Notes: generated by a model not told the origin, from the sequence alone. A DNA stretch of 64,000 nt from Eubacteriales bacterium (GCA_030532185.1 JAUNLO010000001.1:122865-186864); one strand, 5' to 3'. Shown: positions 44,145 to 53,923, counted from the stretch's first letter. Made by a program: numbers and translations.

Positions 44145-45413
44145 ATGAATATTTCCAATCTCAACAACCCTAATCTTAGCGTTAGCAACTTCGGCTATTT
44201 AGATGCCAAAGACCGTAGCTATAACGTATATAACCAGTCAGGCCGTAACCTCATGCAGACCCATGGTCCGGTAGGTATTATCGCCCTCACGGGGGCCGAA
44301 GACTTTGCCGCCCAGGTCAATGCCAAGCTCCTCGATCGTCGCAAGCAATACTTAGAGGGTCTAGACCATAGTGATCCCACCCTCTTGGAGCCTGGCTTCC
44401 TCCGGGAAGACTATACAGTTCCCGTAGACCTGGTCCGCTTCTCTTCCGGTGAAGGTAAAGCCGTCATCAACAGTACCGTACGGGGCCACGACCTCTATAT
44501 CATCATCGACCCGATCAACTACTCGAAGACCTACAAGATGTTTGGCCAGGATAACCGCATGAGCCCGGATGACCATTACCAAAACTTAATCCGGACCATT
44601 CTCGCTATCTCCGGAAAGGCCAGGCGTATTAATGTAGTTATGCCCTTCCTCTACGAGAGTCGCCAGCACAGAAGATCTGCACGTGAATCTTTGGACTGTG
44701 CCTACATGCTGGAAGAAGTCTTCTCCCTGGGGGTCACCAACTTCTTAACCTTCGATGCCCACGATGCACGCGTAGCTAACTCCGTACCCATTGGAGGCTT
44801 TGAATCTATCTCTACCACCTACCAGATACTTAAGGCCATGGTCAGAACCATTCCTGATATTTCCTTTGCCCCCGACCGCATGATGGTAGTCAGCCCCGAT
44901 GAGGGTGGCATTAAACGGGCCATGTACTACGCCTCCGTTCTGGGACTTAGCCTGGGTACCTTCTACAAACGCCGTAACTACGCTGTCGTAGAAGGCGGCC
45001 GTAATCCCATTGTGGCCCACGAATTCCTCGGTGAGTCGGTGGAAGGCTACGATATTCTCATCGTGGACGATATGATTTCTTCCGGCGACTCCATGCTAGA
45101 CCTGGCCCGCATTCTTAAAGAGAAAAAGGCCAGACGTATTTTCTGCGCCACCTCCTTCGGCCTCTTCACCGACGGCCTGGCCCGCTTTGACCAAGCCTAT
45201 GAGCAAGGTCTCATCGATCATGTCTTCTGCACCAACCTCAACTACCATAGGCCGGAACTCCAAGAGGCTAAATGGTACACCGATGCCGATATGACTAAAT
45301 TTGTGGCACTCTTAATCGACTCCATCAATCATAACGCCTCTATCTCGGGTCTCCTGGACCCCTCCGCTAAGATTGCTAAACTGATTAAAAAGCACAATAA
45401 AAAGATCAAATAG
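44145..45413 (+). CDS. prs: Ribose-phosphate pyrophosphokinase, long clostridial type (paralogue 2)
   Basis: 422 residues. FLYESRQHRRSARESLDCAYM, FLTFDAHDARVANSV, catalytic loop TFYKRRNYAVVEGGRNPIVAHEFLG, and loop ILIVDDMISSGDSMLDLA, the last being the SSGDS form typical of the long clostridial Prs instead of DTGGT. Likely the working PRPP synthetase. AAGGAGGAGCCAGGCAAG precedes the ATG and paralogue 1 is 17 bases upstream, so the pair is one transcript. A terminator follows. Confidence 0.9.
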   Translation: MNISNLNNPNLSVSNFGYLDAKDRSYNVYNQSGRNLMQTHGPVGIIALTGAEDFAAQVNAKLLDRRKQYLEGLDHSDPTLLEPGFLREDYTVPVDLVRFSSGEGKAVINSTVRGHDLYIIIDPINYSKTYKMFGQDNRMSPDDHYQNLIRTILAISGKARRINVVMPFLYESRQHRRSARESLDCAYMLEEVFSLGVTNFLTFDAHDARVANSVPIGGFESISTTYQILKAMVRTIPDISFAPDRMMVVSPDEGGIKRAMYYASVLGLSLGTFYKRRNYAVVEGGRNPIVAHEFLGESVEGYDILIVDDMISSGDSMLDLARILKEKKARRIFCATSFGLFTDGLARFDQAYEQGLIDHVFCTNLNYHRPELQEAKWYTDADMTKFVALLIDSINHNASISGLLDPSAKIAKLIKKHNKKIK

Positions 45414-45450
45414 CGGACCGGCTTACTTAAATAAAATCGCAAGACCAAGC

Positions 45451-45485
45451 AAAAAGCACCAGAGGAAATTCCCTGGTGCTTTTTT
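45451..45485. terminator. Bidirectional terminator between prs and nagB
   Basis: Stem AAAAAGCACCAG/CTGGTGCTTTTT with a ten-base loop between convergent genes; A/T runs on both sides suit both directions. Remainder of the 181-base gap shows nothing further convincing. Confidence 0.85.
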
Positions 45486-45594
45486 CCTGAAGACTATGTT
45501 TGAAGGTGATACTCGAAGCTGTTGCTCGAGAACGCAGCTAGGAGGACAGGTCTAGAGCCTCCTTCAGCCTCAACCTCTACTCTTCTTCCCCGCC

Positions 45595-46335
45595 TTAAAA
45601 ACCACGGTCCTCAAGTAAATAGCGGGCAGCCGCTTCATCCAGGAGGATGGTGACATCGGGGTGGAGGTTAAGGAGAGAAGCTGGGAGCTGGCTCGCAACC
45701 TCGCCAAAAATTAGATCTAAGACAATGTCAGCCTTTTCCGCGCCCGAGGCCAGCAAGATGATTTTCTTGGCCGCCATAATTTGTTTCATGCCCATGGTGA
45801 TGGCTTGGCGGGGTACATCTTCTACCTTGGCAAAGAAGCGTTGGTTGGCTTGAATTGTAGATTCCGTGAGGTCCGTCACGTGGGTTAAGACGGTAAAGAA
45901 ATCCGCCGGCTCATTAAAGCCAATATGGCCATTGCGACCAATACCCAAAATTTGCAAATCGCGGGGTAGCATCTCGGCCAGGTCCTCGTATCGCAAGGCC
46001 TCATCTTCCGGGTCCTCGGCCAGACCATCTGGCAGGAAGCAAGCAGCCGGATCAATATTAATTTTTGAGAAAAGTTTTTCCCGCATAAAATATGCATAGG
46101 ACTGGTCATTTTCTTCGCCTAAGCCAATATACTCATCGAGATTTAGACTGGTCACGGAGGAAAAGTCCAAGTCCTCCTCCTCATACATGCGGACAAGTTC
46201 GGCATAAAGGCCCAAGGGGGTAGAACCTGTGGCCAGACCCAGGACACTATCGGGTTTTAGACGGACCTGCGCTGCAACTAAGCGTGCAGCATGGATACTC
46301 ATTTGTTCGTAGTTTTCGAAAACTTCAATATTCAT
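45595..46335 (-). CDS. nagB: Glucosamine-6-phosphate deaminase
   Basis: 246 residues. VLGLATGSTPLGLY (phosphate site), SLNLDEYIGL (Asp that opens the ring), LQILGIGRNGHIGFNEPAD (catalytic Asp-His-Glu region). Converts GlcN6P to fructose 6-phosphate and ammonia, linking amino-sugar breakdown to glycolysis. Its ATG overlaps the stop of the small membrane protein gene by one base. No nagA or sugar transporter is adjacent. Confidence 0.95.
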   Translation of the reverse strand: MNIEVFENYEQMSIHAARLVAAQVRLKPDSVLGLATGSTPLGLYAELVRMYEEEDLDFSSVTSLNLDEYIGLGEENDQSYAYFMREKLFSKINIDPAACFLPDGLAEDPEDEALRYEDLAEMLPRDLQILGIGRNGHIGFNEPADFFTVLTHVTDLTESTIQANQRFFAKVEDVPRQAITMGMKQIMAAKKIILLASGAEKADIVLDLIFGEVASQLPASLLNLHPDVTILLDEAAARYLLEDRGF

Positions 46336-46661
46336 TAGCGGTTTTCCTCACTTTCTTTATGACGGCGGTAGAGAAATACACCCCAACCCCCTAGGATTAG
46401 GATTAAGATTTCTATCCCCCAGAGCAGGCTAAAAAATTCTAATTGGTCACCCGAGACAAATAAATTTAAGAAAAAGATTAGGACGGTCAAGAGACAGGCT
46501 AGCAGAAATTTACCCAAGCTACTCTGAATAAAAAAAGTTAGCCAAGCCCCCCGCTCAGCCGGCGGAGTATCTTGCTGCAGCCGAGCGGAAGTTCTGCCTT
46601 TAGCGGAAGTTCTGCCCTTATTAGTTGCCTTATTTGTACTGTTTGCTTGCTTTCTAGCCAT
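46335..46661 (-). CDS. Small two-helix membrane protein of unknown function
   Basis: 108 residues from the ATG at 46661 (GAGGTGGGT upstream; a GTG six bases earlier is possible). The first 35 residues are Lys/Arg/Thr/Ser-rich and contain a short internal repeat GRTSAKGRTSA, followed by two hydrophobic segments (FLLACLLTVLIFFLNLFVSG and LLWGIEILILILGGWGVFLY) and a charged end RRHKESEENR. No family recognised. Coupled to nagB by a one-base overlap, and lies 48 bases after rqcH. Confidence 0.65.
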   Translation of the reverse strand: MARKQANSTNKATNKGRTSAKGRTSARLQQDTPPAERGAWLTFFIQSSLGKFLLACLLTVLIFFLNLFVSGDQLEFFSLLWGIEILILILGGWGVFLYRRHKESEENR

Positions 46662-46709
46662 ACCCACCTCTTAGGGGAAATTATAGCATGTTCTGTCCCA
46701 GCCCTTGGC

Positions 46710-48599
46710 TTACACCGAGGGTAACTTCGCCTCTACATAAGCCGTCTTGAAGTTTTTATAGGTGACCAAACCGGGCTTAGCCCCAGGAATGCGGCTGACT
46801 TGTTTTACAGGGCAGTAGTCTACTTCCAATTTGCTGCCCTCTCCCGTAAGATTGCCCGATGAAAAATAAGCTGCAATAGAAGCTGCTTCTTCGATGGCCC
46901 GGTCCGTAGCTGCTTGCCCCTCTAGGCGTAAGATAGTGTGGGAACCCGGCATATTTCTAGCATGGAACCATAAATCATCCTTGCGGGCCTTTTTGAAGGT
47001 CAAACGGTCGTTGGCTAAATTATTGCGCCCTACCTGCACCAAAAAACCCTCACTGGTCTTAAATTCCCGCCAGCCTGCCGTCACTGCCTCCTCTTGGTCT
47101 TTCTTAGTCTTACGCTTTTTCCCAGCCTGAGGCGGAGCCTTATATTTACCCTTCTTGCTGGGTTTACCAGGGTTAAGGATTTGCCCCAGGGGCAGCTGGG
47201 TCTGAGACTGGGGGCCTTCTCCAGCCCCCGAATCCAGTTTCTGCTCTCTGAGTTCCTCTAAGATAGCCTGGCCATCCTCCAGACTGTCCATGCGGTCTAG
47301 GAGCACCTGCAAGTTATCCAGCCAGGTCCCCTCCCACTCATCTTGGCGGAGATAAGTGGCAGCCCAACGGGCTTTCTCTTTAGCCTTGCGATAGAGCTTG
47401 TAGTAATGATTAACGTTCTGGGCAGGACTTAAGGCAGGATCTAAAGGGATCTCAATTAAAGGCAGGTCAGGTTCATAATAGTTTTCCACCTGGACCTGTT
47501 GGGCCTTAGGGGGAATTTGGTAAATCTTAGCCTGCAGGAGGTCACCGTACAGCTTATAAGTGGCAGCCTTCTCCCCTTCTTGGAGGTCGTTTAAGTGACT
47601 TTGATAACGTCTCGCATGGGTCTTTTGTAAGCGTTTAAGTTTTTGGTCAATCTTACGTCGTAGCTGACCCAAGCTCTCCGCCTGGCTTTTCTGACTATAG
47701 AAGGCGGCAAGGGTGGCGGAGAGGCTGGGATAAGTTTCCCAACGGGGAAAAATATGTAAGGGAAGACTATAAAAGTCTTTAGCCTCTCGATCGGTAGTCT
47801 GGACATAATACAGGGCCGGCCTATACTCTCTCCGTTCTAGTTTTTGGAAAAGTTCCGCCAAGCACCTACTTAGTTGGGACAGCTGGCTAGGGCTTAGGTC
47901 CTGCAACTGCAGTTTTTCCTCCAAACCCGCTTGGAAACAAACATCTTGAGCCAGTAAGGGGGAAAAGCCCGCCAAGCGGGCCACTAAATAGCGGTCGCAG
48001 GCCATATTTACCCCCTCTCCCTCTAAAAAAGGTAAGATCTTTTCTCCCTGTAAATAGGCTGGTAGGTCTTTCAGAAAACTAGAGAAGAAGAGTTTATCCT
48101 GGGGGGGCGGGGCCAGATAGGGCCTGGCCGGCATAATTTCACGGTAACGGTTGACCGAGGAATCAATATGGCGAAAAGAATCATGGATAATGCCATTTTG
48201 TCTGACCAGAACCAGGTTGGAGTGCTTACCCATAATTTCCGCAATCAGGGTATGGTCCTCCAGGTCCCCAATCTCATTACTGCCACGGAAGTGCAAGTGG
48301 AAAATTCGTTCACAGTCTGGTCCTTCCACCCCTATGAGCTCGGCCCCTTGCAGACGTTTTTTAAGGGAGAAGAGGAAATTAGACTGGTCTGCCAGGCGAG
48401 GGGGTGTCTTAGGATCCAGGTAAAGGGCAGCCTGAGCGGGATTAATAGAAATGTGTAGGCCTAGGCTATGCCCTGGCTTACGCAGCTGTAAATAAATTGC
48501 CAAATTGGCCGTTTGCCAGACCTGATTCAGCCTAGCCCCCACCAGGCTAGTTGCCAGTTCAGCACGCAGAAAATCTGCCGAAATTCCATCTAAAGGCAT
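46710..48599 (-). CDS. rqcH: Rqc2-homologue RqcH / NFACT fibronectin-binding-type protein
   Basis: 629 residues. NFACT-N domain at the start (MPLDGISADFLRAEL, HTLIAEIMGKHSNLVLV), central coiled coil and helical parts (about 290-440), and the NFACT-R/DUF814 domain with DLWFHARNMPGSHTILRLEG near residue 545. Known role in B. subtilis: binds stalled 50S-peptidyl-tRNA and adds alanine tails for degradation. The older fibronectin-binding name refers to surface-display reports. AGGGGGAG precedes the ATG. Followed downstream by the small membrane gene, preceded by queH. Confidence 0.92.
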   Translation of the reverse strand: MPLDGISADFLRAELATSLVGARLNQVWQTANLAIYLQLRKPGHSLGLHISINPAQAALYLDPKTPPRLADQSNFLFSLKKRLQGAELIGVEGPDCERIFHLHFRGSNEIGDLEDHTLIAEIMGKHSNLVLVRQNGIIHDSFRHIDSSVNRYREIMPARPYLAPPPQDKLFFSSFLKDLPAYLQGEKILPFLEGEGVNMACDRYLVARLAGFSPLLAQDVCFQAGLEEKLQLQDLSPSQLSQLSRCLAELFQKLERREYRPALYYVQTTDREAKDFYSLPLHIFPRWETYPSLSATLAAFYSQKSQAESLGQLRRKIDQKLKRLQKTHARRYQSHLNDLQEGEKAATYKLYGDLLQAKIYQIPPKAQQVQVENYYEPDLPLIEIPLDPALSPAQNVNHYYKLYRKAKEKARWAATYLRQDEWEGTWLDNLQVLLDRMDSLEDGQAILEELREQKLDSGAGEGPQSQTQLPLGQILNPGKPSKKGKYKAPPQAGKKRKTKKDQEEAVTAGWREFKTSEGFLVQVGRNNLANDRLTFKKARKDDLWFHARNMPGSHTILRLEGQAATDRAIEEAASIAAYFSSGNLTGEGSKLEVDYCPVKQVSRIPGAKPGLVTYKNFKTAYVEAKLPSV

Positions 48600-48612
48600 G
48601 GCCTAGCTCCCC

Positions 48613-49260
48613 CTAGCTCAGACGCAAGACTTGAGGCTTAGGGGTGTCGTCCTTGGGCTCAAAGGTTAGAAGGGACTTGCCCACCTTACGCTTAAACTGA
48701 GAATTTTTCAGAGAGATTAGGCAGCCACAATATTTCTGCCGGTAGAGTCCATCCTCTCTGGCCAGACATTGACCTTCCCGGAAGTGGTCCCGCCAGTCCA
48801 CCGCTACAAAGCTGACCCCAAATTCCTCTGCTGCAGCCTCTCCGGCTGCCACAATAGCCTCCCTATCTTGATAAGGTGAAATCAAGAGTGTGGTCGTGAA
48901 GTACTTGAGGCCCAAATCTTTAGCCTGCCGGGCTGTAGCCCTCAGACGACTAGCATAGCAAAAGAGGCAACGTTCAGGACTTTCACCATAAGCTAGCCAG
49001 GTCTCCTGGTCATAATCCCTGCTCAGCAAAAGCTGGCTGGATTCAGCAGCTGCCAGCTGGGCTAAGGATTCGTAGCGTCTTTGCCATTCCTTTTGCGGGT
49101 GAATATTGGGGTTATAGTAAAACAGCAGGGGTTGAATGCCCTGCGACCGGTAGTTTTTTAGAGGATATTCCGCACAAGGCCCACAGCAGGCATGGAGCAA
49201 AAGGCCCCCTGCCTGCAGTTGCTCCCGGCTAATATCTGCATTCTGAAGTAAATCTGCCAT
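48613..49260 (-). CDS. queH: Epoxyqueuosine reductase QueH
   Basis: 215 residues of the DUF208 family: LLHACCGPCAEYPLKNY (vicinal cysteines), FYYNPNIHPQKEWQRRYESL, RCLFCYASRLRATA, FTTTLLISPYQDREAI and QKYCGCLISL. These cysteines bind the Fe-S cluster and iron of QueH, which makes queuosine from its epoxide at tRNA position 34. Thirteen bases downstream lies rqcH; ruvB is just upstream in the same transcript. Confidence 0.93.
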   Translation of the reverse strand: MADLLQNADISREQLQAGGLLLHACCGPCAEYPLKNYRSQGIQPLLFYYNPNIHPQKEWQRRYESLAQLAAAESSQLLLSRDYDQETWLAYGESPERCLFCYASRLRATARQAKDLGLKYFTTTLLISPYQDREAIVAAGEAAAEEFGVSFVAVDWRDHFREGQCLAREDGLYRQKYCGCLISLKNSQFKRKVGKSLLTFEPKDDTPKPQVLRLS

Positions 49261-49281
49261 TTTCTGTGTAAACCTCCGGGC

Positions 49282-50403
49282 CTAAGCCAGGTCAAAGCTC
49301 AATTGCTCACTAGCCCCCGAGTCAGAACTAGGGCCGGGACTAGAGTTGTTACTGGCGGGATAGGCAAGACCCAAATGGTCATAGGCCAAGCGGGTCAGGA
49401 TACGGCCACGAGGCGTCTTGGAAATAAAGCCCAGCTGCATGAGATAAGGCTCATACACATCTTCAATGGTGCCGGCATCTTCGCCAATGCCTGCTGCTAA
49501 AGTATCTAGACCCACCGGACCTCCGCCAAACATCTGGGCCATATTTTGCAAGAGATTGAGGTCTGTAGCATCCAGGCCCAGTTCATCAATCTCTAAGGCC
49601 TGCAGGCCTTTAGTAACAACCTCCCGGTCAATAGACTTCCGCCCCATGACCTGGGCGAAGTCCCGTAAGCGGCGTAAGATACGGATGGCTACCCGGGGGG
49701 TACCCCGGCAACGGCCCGCCACTAAGGCCAGAGCCTCTTCCTCCACCCCCATTTTTAAGACCTGGGCATTACGGGCAATAATTTGCGCAATTTCTTGGGG
49801 ACTATATAGTTCCAGGCGAAGAATCATGCCAAAGCGGTCCCGCAAGGGAGAGGTCAGGAGGCCGGCCCTGGTGGTGGCCCCAATCAGGGTAAAATGTGGC
49901 AGGTCCAAGCGAATAGAGCGGGCGGAAGGCCCCTTACCCAGCATGATATCTAGGGCATAGTCTTCCATGGCCGGATAGAGGATTTCCTCCACCTGGCGGT
50001 TAAGCCTATGTATCTCATCGATGAAAAGAACATCCCGTTCTTGCAGATTGGTCAGGATAGCTGCTAAATCACCTTGGCGCTCAATAGCGGGGCCAGAGGT
50101 GATTTTCATTTGCACCCCTAATTCCCCGGCAATAATGCCAGCCAGGGTGGTCTTACCTAAGCCCGGAGGCCCGTACAGGAGCACATGATCAAGAGCGTCG
50201 CCCCGCTCCAGGGCCGCCTTGATATAGACTGCCAGATTGGTCTTAATTTTCTCTTGACCAAAATACTCAGACCAGCTAGCCGGGCGCATACTGCCATCCT
50301 CCCGGTCTGAACTAATCCTCTCACGGGAAATAAAGCGGTCTTCCTCATAGGAGTCATAAGCCTCCTCGGGGTTATAAATACTGTAAAAACCTTCTTGTGC
50401 CAT
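49282..50403 (-). CDS. ruvB: Holliday junction branch-migration ATPase RuvB
   Basis: 373 residues, slightly long because of a 37-residue acidic N-terminal extension before the family start at [12 protein letters not shown]. Walker [14 protein letters not shown], Walker [11 protein letters not shown], sensor 1 [20 protein letters not shown], arginine-finger region and C-terminal winged helix ([26 protein letters not shown]). Ring motor driving branch migration with RuvA. An in-frame ATG at the M of MRPASW is an alternative start. Confidence 0.96.
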   Translation of the reverse strand: MAQEGFYSIYNPEEAYDSYEEDRFISRERISSDREDGSMRPASWSEYFGQEKIKTNLAVYIKAALERGDALDHVLLYGPPGLGKTTLAGIIAGELGVQMKITSGPAIERQGDLAAILTNLQERDVLFIDEIHRLNRQVEEILYPAMEDYALDIMLGKGPSARSIRLDLPHFTLIGATTRAGLLTSPLRDRFGMILRLELYSPQEIAQIIARNAQVLKMGVEEEALALVAGRCRGTPRVAIRILRRLRDFAQVMGRKSIDREVVTKGLQALEIDELGLDATDLNLLQNMAQMFGGGPVGLDTLAAGIGEDAGTIEDVYEPYLMQLGFISKTPRGRILTRLAYDHLGLAYPASNNSSPGPSSDSGASEQLSFDLA

Positions 50404-50454
50404 GCCTACTTACCTTTATATGTCACTTAGCGGATTCCAGAATAGCTGCTGGTC

Positions 50455-51078
50455 CTAAACTTTGGCCATGAGCTTGAGGGCCAGGCGAATAAGTTCGTCC
50501 AGACTAGGCTCCTCCCCTGCTTCCTGCAAGGCCAAACTCACCGCCCGGTTGGCTTCCTGTTGGCTATAGCCCAAGAGTTGTAGGGCCGCCAGAGCTTCAG
50601 ATGTCAGGCTGGATGCCCCTCCACTACCCGCCTGTAAAGCTACGGCTAGGCCTTCGTCACTGGACCAAGACTGGTCTTTACTAATCTTATCTTTGAGATC
50701 TAGGACCATGCGTTGGGCAGTTTTCTTACCCACTCCCTTGATTTGAGTCAGGCGGGCCAGGTCATTATTCAAGATGGCTAGGGCAAATTCGGCAGGGCTA
50801 AGGGAGGCCACAATGCTGCCTCCCAGCTTGGCCCCAATACCGGAAACCGTAATGATAAGTTCGAAAAGTTGCTTTTCTTCAGCTGTAGGAAAGGCATAGA
50901 GACTTAGCTCATCCTCTCTCACGTAGAGATAGGTATAAAGCCTGGCTTCTTCCCCTAGACTTGGCATCCGCGAGGCATAGAGGGGATCATAGTTTAAGCG
51001 ATAGCCCATCCCCTGCCTGAGTAAGAGCAGGTAGGAAGGGTTTTTATCTACAACTTTTCCTTCAATAAAGGCAATCAT
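50455..51078 (-). CDS. ruvA: Holliday junction DNA helicase subunit RuvA
   Basis: 207 residues: OB-fold domain I (MIAFIEGKVVDKNPSYLLL), tandem HhH domain II (LIITVSGIGAKLGGSIVASL and LTQIKGVGKKTAQRMVLDLKDK) and a C-terminal domain III that contacts RuvB (EALAALQLLGYSQQEANRAV). Forms tetramers on Holliday junctions. Sits between ruvC and ruvB in the usual ruvCAB order. Confidence 0.96.
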   Translation of the reverse strand: MIAFIEGKVVDKNPSYLLLLRQGMGYRLNYDPLYASRMPSLGEEARLYTYLYVREDELSLYAFPTAEEKQLFELIITVSGIGAKLGGSIVASLSPAEFALAILNNDLARLTQIKGVGKKTAQRMVLDLKDKISKDQSWSSDEGLAVALQAGSGGASSLTSEALAALQLLGYSQQEANRAVSLALQEAGEEPSLDELIRLALKLMAKV

Positions 51079-51132
51079 AATCTCTTCCTTTAGTCATATT
51101 TGCAAGACCTTTTGATAAGCACTTTGCAAGTC

Positions 51133-51672
51133 CTATTGATAACCACCCACGGCTAGGGCTTCCCGGCGGTTGCCGGAATGGCCATGGCAGATGGCTATGG
51201 CTAGAGCATCTGCCACATCATCGGGCTTGGGCACTTCCCTCAAGCTCAAAAGAATCTTCACCATGGCTTGGACCTGCTCCTTTGCCGCTCCCCCATAACC
51301 TGTAACAGCCAGTTTTACCTGCATAGGGGTGTATTCATAAATTTCCAAACCCTGACGGGCCGCTGCCACCACTGCTACGCCCCGGGCCTGGGCAGTACCA
51401 ATGGCCGTGGTGATATTACGGTAGAAGAATAATTCTTCAATGGCCATGACCTGAGGCTGAAAGCGCTCACAGATACTGGAGATAGCTTGGTCTATCGTGA
51501 GTAATCTTCGGGGAAAGGGTGTATGGGCTAAGGTTTCAATCAAGCCATAGTCTACCACGCTGAAACGATCCTGGACGCAATCCAAAACTGCATAGCCGGT
51601 ACGGGCATAACCCGGGTCTAAACCCAAAATACGTAAGCCCGCCCTCCTATCTCTGCTAGCTGCGTCTGCCAT
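51133..51672 (-). CDS. ruvC: Crossover junction endodeoxyribonuclease RuvC
   Basis: 179 residues. Catalytic acids are all in context: ILGLDPGYARTGYAV (Asp), VMAIEELFFYRNITTA (Glu), and KPDDVADALAIAICHGH (Asp pair). Resolves Holliday junctions by symmetrical nicks. Start codon follows malQ by about 30 bases; ruvA follows 54 bases downstream. Confidence 0.95.
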   Translation of the reverse strand: MADAASRDRRAGLRILGLDPGYARTGYAVLDCVQDRFSVVDYGLIETLAHTPFPRRLLTIDQAISSICERFQPQVMAIEELFFYRNITTAIGTAQARGVAVVAAARQGLEIYEYTPMQVKLAVTGYGGAAKEQVQAMVKILLSLREVPKPDDVADALAIAICHGHSGNRREALAVGGYQ

Positions 51673-51701
51673 ATCTTAGTCTCAGTTCCCCGCTTACTGC
51701 C

Positions 51702-53228
51702 CTAGTCCGCCTCTGCATCTCTCTGCGTGGCCCCGACAATAGCTGCGAGCCAGGCGAAGTCAATCTCCGCCAGTTGCTCTTGGCTTAAGCGTATGGTCCA
51801 GTTCTGCTCGCTGACAGATCCTGGTAGGTTAATGCGGAAGTCTGTACCCAAACCTAAGAGGTCCTGCACTGGAATAATGACCTCTTGGGCTACACTTTGG
51901 AAAAGGGTAAGGATAGCCCGCCTGCAAAGGGGATTATGGGGACCTTCCTGGCCAGGGTCCCGGGAGTCCGCAGGAATACCCAAGTAGGTGCAAACAAAGT
52001 CCCAGTGGTCCGAGCTGAGAGAACGGGCCCAGCCTAAAAGGGTGTCGTTGTCATGAGTACCGGTAAAGGCCACGCAATTAGGCACATAGGAGTGAGGGCG
52101 GTCCACAGAATCCTTATCTTCCGGGTTAAAGGCAAATTGTAGTACCTTCATGCCGGGCAGGCCGGAAGCCTCTAGGAAGGCCGTAACACCTTCGGTAACC
52201 ACCCCTAAGTCCTCAGCGATGATGCTGTGAGGCGGGAAATATTTTAACAAGGGACCAAAGAGGTCCATAGCCGGTCCCTGTTCCCAGGTCCCCTCGACTG
52301 CGGTAGTCTCATCGGCGGGGACTGCCCAATAGGATTCAAAACCCCTGAAGTGGTCTATCCGCAATTTATCGCAGAAGTCTAAGGTTTTAGCAATACGATG
52401 CCGCCAGTAAGCGTAGTCCGATTCTGCCATTTTTTCCCAGTCGTAGAGGGGGTTACCCCAGAGTTGACCAGTCTCTGAGAAGTAATCCGGCGGTACTCCA
52501 GCCACACGGGTGAGGTGGCCCTCCTCGTCTGTTTCAAAAATAGATCTTTTACCCCAAAGGTCGGCCGAATCAGCAGCCGGGTAAATGGGGATATCCCCAA
52601 TCAGGCTAACCTCGCAGTCATTGATTTTCTTCCTGACCTCGGCCCACTGACGGTGGAATTCATATTGTTCATAGCAATAGTAGCGGTAATCTGCCTGGTG
52701 CTCATCAATAAATTCTTCTACCGCAAAAGCATTTTTTTGCTCCAGGGACTTGTCTGGCCACTCCCACCAGGGCAAATTATGGAAGAACTTGCGAATGGTC
52801 ATGAAGCTGGCGTAATCCTGCAGCCAGTAACTTTCCTCCTCCATAAATTCTTCCAAGGCCTGCTCATCCTTGGCCTTCAAGCGACCCAGGGCCAAACGCA
52901 AGACCTCCTCCTGCTTTTGAAAGAAACTCGCATAATCAATCTTCTGGCCATGGTCCACATAGAGAGCTTGGAGTTCCTCTTGCTGCAGGAGCCCCCGCCT
53001 ACGCAAATCACGTGGATCAATAAAGCCGGGGTTACCCGCAAAACTGGAAGTGGCAGCGTAAGGAGAAAAGGCCGCACCCGGAGGATTAAGGGGCAAAATA
53101 AGCCATTCTTTAATCTTGGCCTTTTGCAGAGCCTTGGCTAATTCCACAGCTTCATCACCAAATACACCCGCCCCAAAGGGACCAGGCAAAGAGAAAATAG
53201 GCAGTAAAATACCGGCAGCACGGGTCAT
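51702..53228 (-). CDS. malQ: 4-alpha-glucanotransferase (amylomaltase)
   Basis: 508 residues from ATG 53228 with GGAGG eight bases ahead (a TTG five codons upstream is less likely). GH77 pattern: PIFSLPGPFGAGVFGDEA at the start, nucleophile in KLRIDHFRGFESYWAVP, acid/base Glu in SIIAEDLGVV, and FTGTHDNDTLLGW with the third catalytic Asp. Rearranges maltodextrins. Carried between dtd and ruvC rather than in a maltose operon. Confidence 0.95.
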   Translation of the reverse strand: MTRAAGILLPIFSLPGPFGAGVFGDEAVELAKALQKAKIKEWLILPLNPPGAAFSPYAATSSFAGNPGFIDPRDLRRRGLLQQEELQALYVDHGQKIDYASFFQKQEEVLRLALGRLKAKDEQALEEFMEEESYWLQDYASFMTIRKFFHNLPWWEWPDKSLEQKNAFAVEEFIDEHQADYRYYCYEQYEFHRQWAEVRKKINDCEVSLIGDIPIYPAADSADLWGKRSIFETDEEGHLTRVAGVPPDYFSETGQLWGNPLYDWEKMAESDYAYWRHRIAKTLDFCDKLRIDHFRGFESYWAVPADETTAVEGTWEQGPAMDLFGPLLKYFPPHSIIAEDLGVVTEGVTAFLEASGLPGMKVLQFAFNPEDKDSVDRPHSYVPNCVAFTGTHDNDTLLGWARSLSSDHWDFVCTYLGIPADSRDPGQEGPHNPLCRRAILTLFQSVAQEVIIPVQDLLGLGTDFRINLPGSVSEQNWTIRLSQEQLAEIDFAWLAAIVGATQRDAEAD

Positions 53229-53276
53229 GGCAGTATCCTCCAAATCAAGCTTAGACTTATTCTAGCATAGGACAGT

Positions 53277-53723
53277 TTAGAGCTGGTCCGTGTCCAACCA
53301 GATGGTGAAAGGCCCTTGATTGGTAAGGCTAACCGCCATAGAGGCTCCGAATTCCCCACACACAAAATCGGGATATTCTAAGCTGACCAGGGTCTTGAAA
53401 TATTCGTAGAGTTCCTCACCCTGGTCCGGTGAGGCCGACTCAATAAAAGAAGGGCGGTTGCCTCTCCGGCAGTTGGCATAAAGCGTAAATTGGGAAACCA
53501 CAAGCACATTGCCCCCAACCTGGGCCAGGTTAAGATTGGTCTTCCCCTCTTCATCCGGAAAAATCCTCAAATTGGCAATTTTACGCCACAGCTTATCCGC
53601 TTCCGCCTTCGTGTCCTGGCTACCTACCCCAAGCAGCACCAGAAAACCCTGACCGATGCCCTTAGCTTGTCCTCCCTCGATAGAAACTGCAGCTTCTGAA
53701 ACTCTTTGCACTAAAGCCCGCAT
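53277..53723 (-). CDS. dtd: D-aminoacyl-tRNA deacylase
   Basis: 148 residues, full length. MRALVQRVSEAAVSIEG opening, LVVSQFTLYANCRRGNRPSF (SQxTL active-site motif), and LTNQGPFTIWLDT (the GP cis-proline motif). Removes D-amino acids from mischarged tRNA. AAAGGAGTAAGGT precedes the ATG. First gene of the dtd-malQ-ruvCAB-queH-rqcH run. relA, a common neighbour, is absent. Confidence 0.95.
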   Translation of the reverse strand: MRALVQRVSEAAVSIEGGQAKGIGQGFLVLLGVGSQDTKAEADKLWRKIANLRIFPDEEGKTNLNLAQVGGNVLVVSQFTLYANCRRGNRPSFIESASPDQGEELYEYFKTLVSLEYPDFVCGEFGASMAVSLTNQGPFTIWLDTDQL

Positions 53724-53788
53724 ACCTTACTCCTTTACATCAAGCTAGCTACTAACTAGCCACGTCCGACCATGTGTTTCCGCATTAA

Positions 53789-53895
53789 CTTCTAGTCTAG
53801 TCTCTGCCAGTTCAGCCGGTACTGTGGCTATTTCCAACTCAGCTTCTAGTCTAGTTTAGTGTAACCATTATAAGGTAGAGAGGTAGAAAGCTAAA
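53789..53895 (-). promoter_or_regulatory. Possible dtd promoter and leader repeat
   Basis: Minus strand TATAAT at 53867-53872 with a weak TTTAGC box at 53890-53895 (17-base spacer), about 145 bases before dtd. The leader contains a 13-bp direct repeat CTTCTAGTCTAGT (plus-strand 53789-53801 and 53843-53855). Nothing else was seen in this 276-base gap except the terminator at 53924. Confidence 0.4.
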
Positions 53896-53923
53896 TTTAT
53901 CAAGCGAATTATCGGGCGTACAT

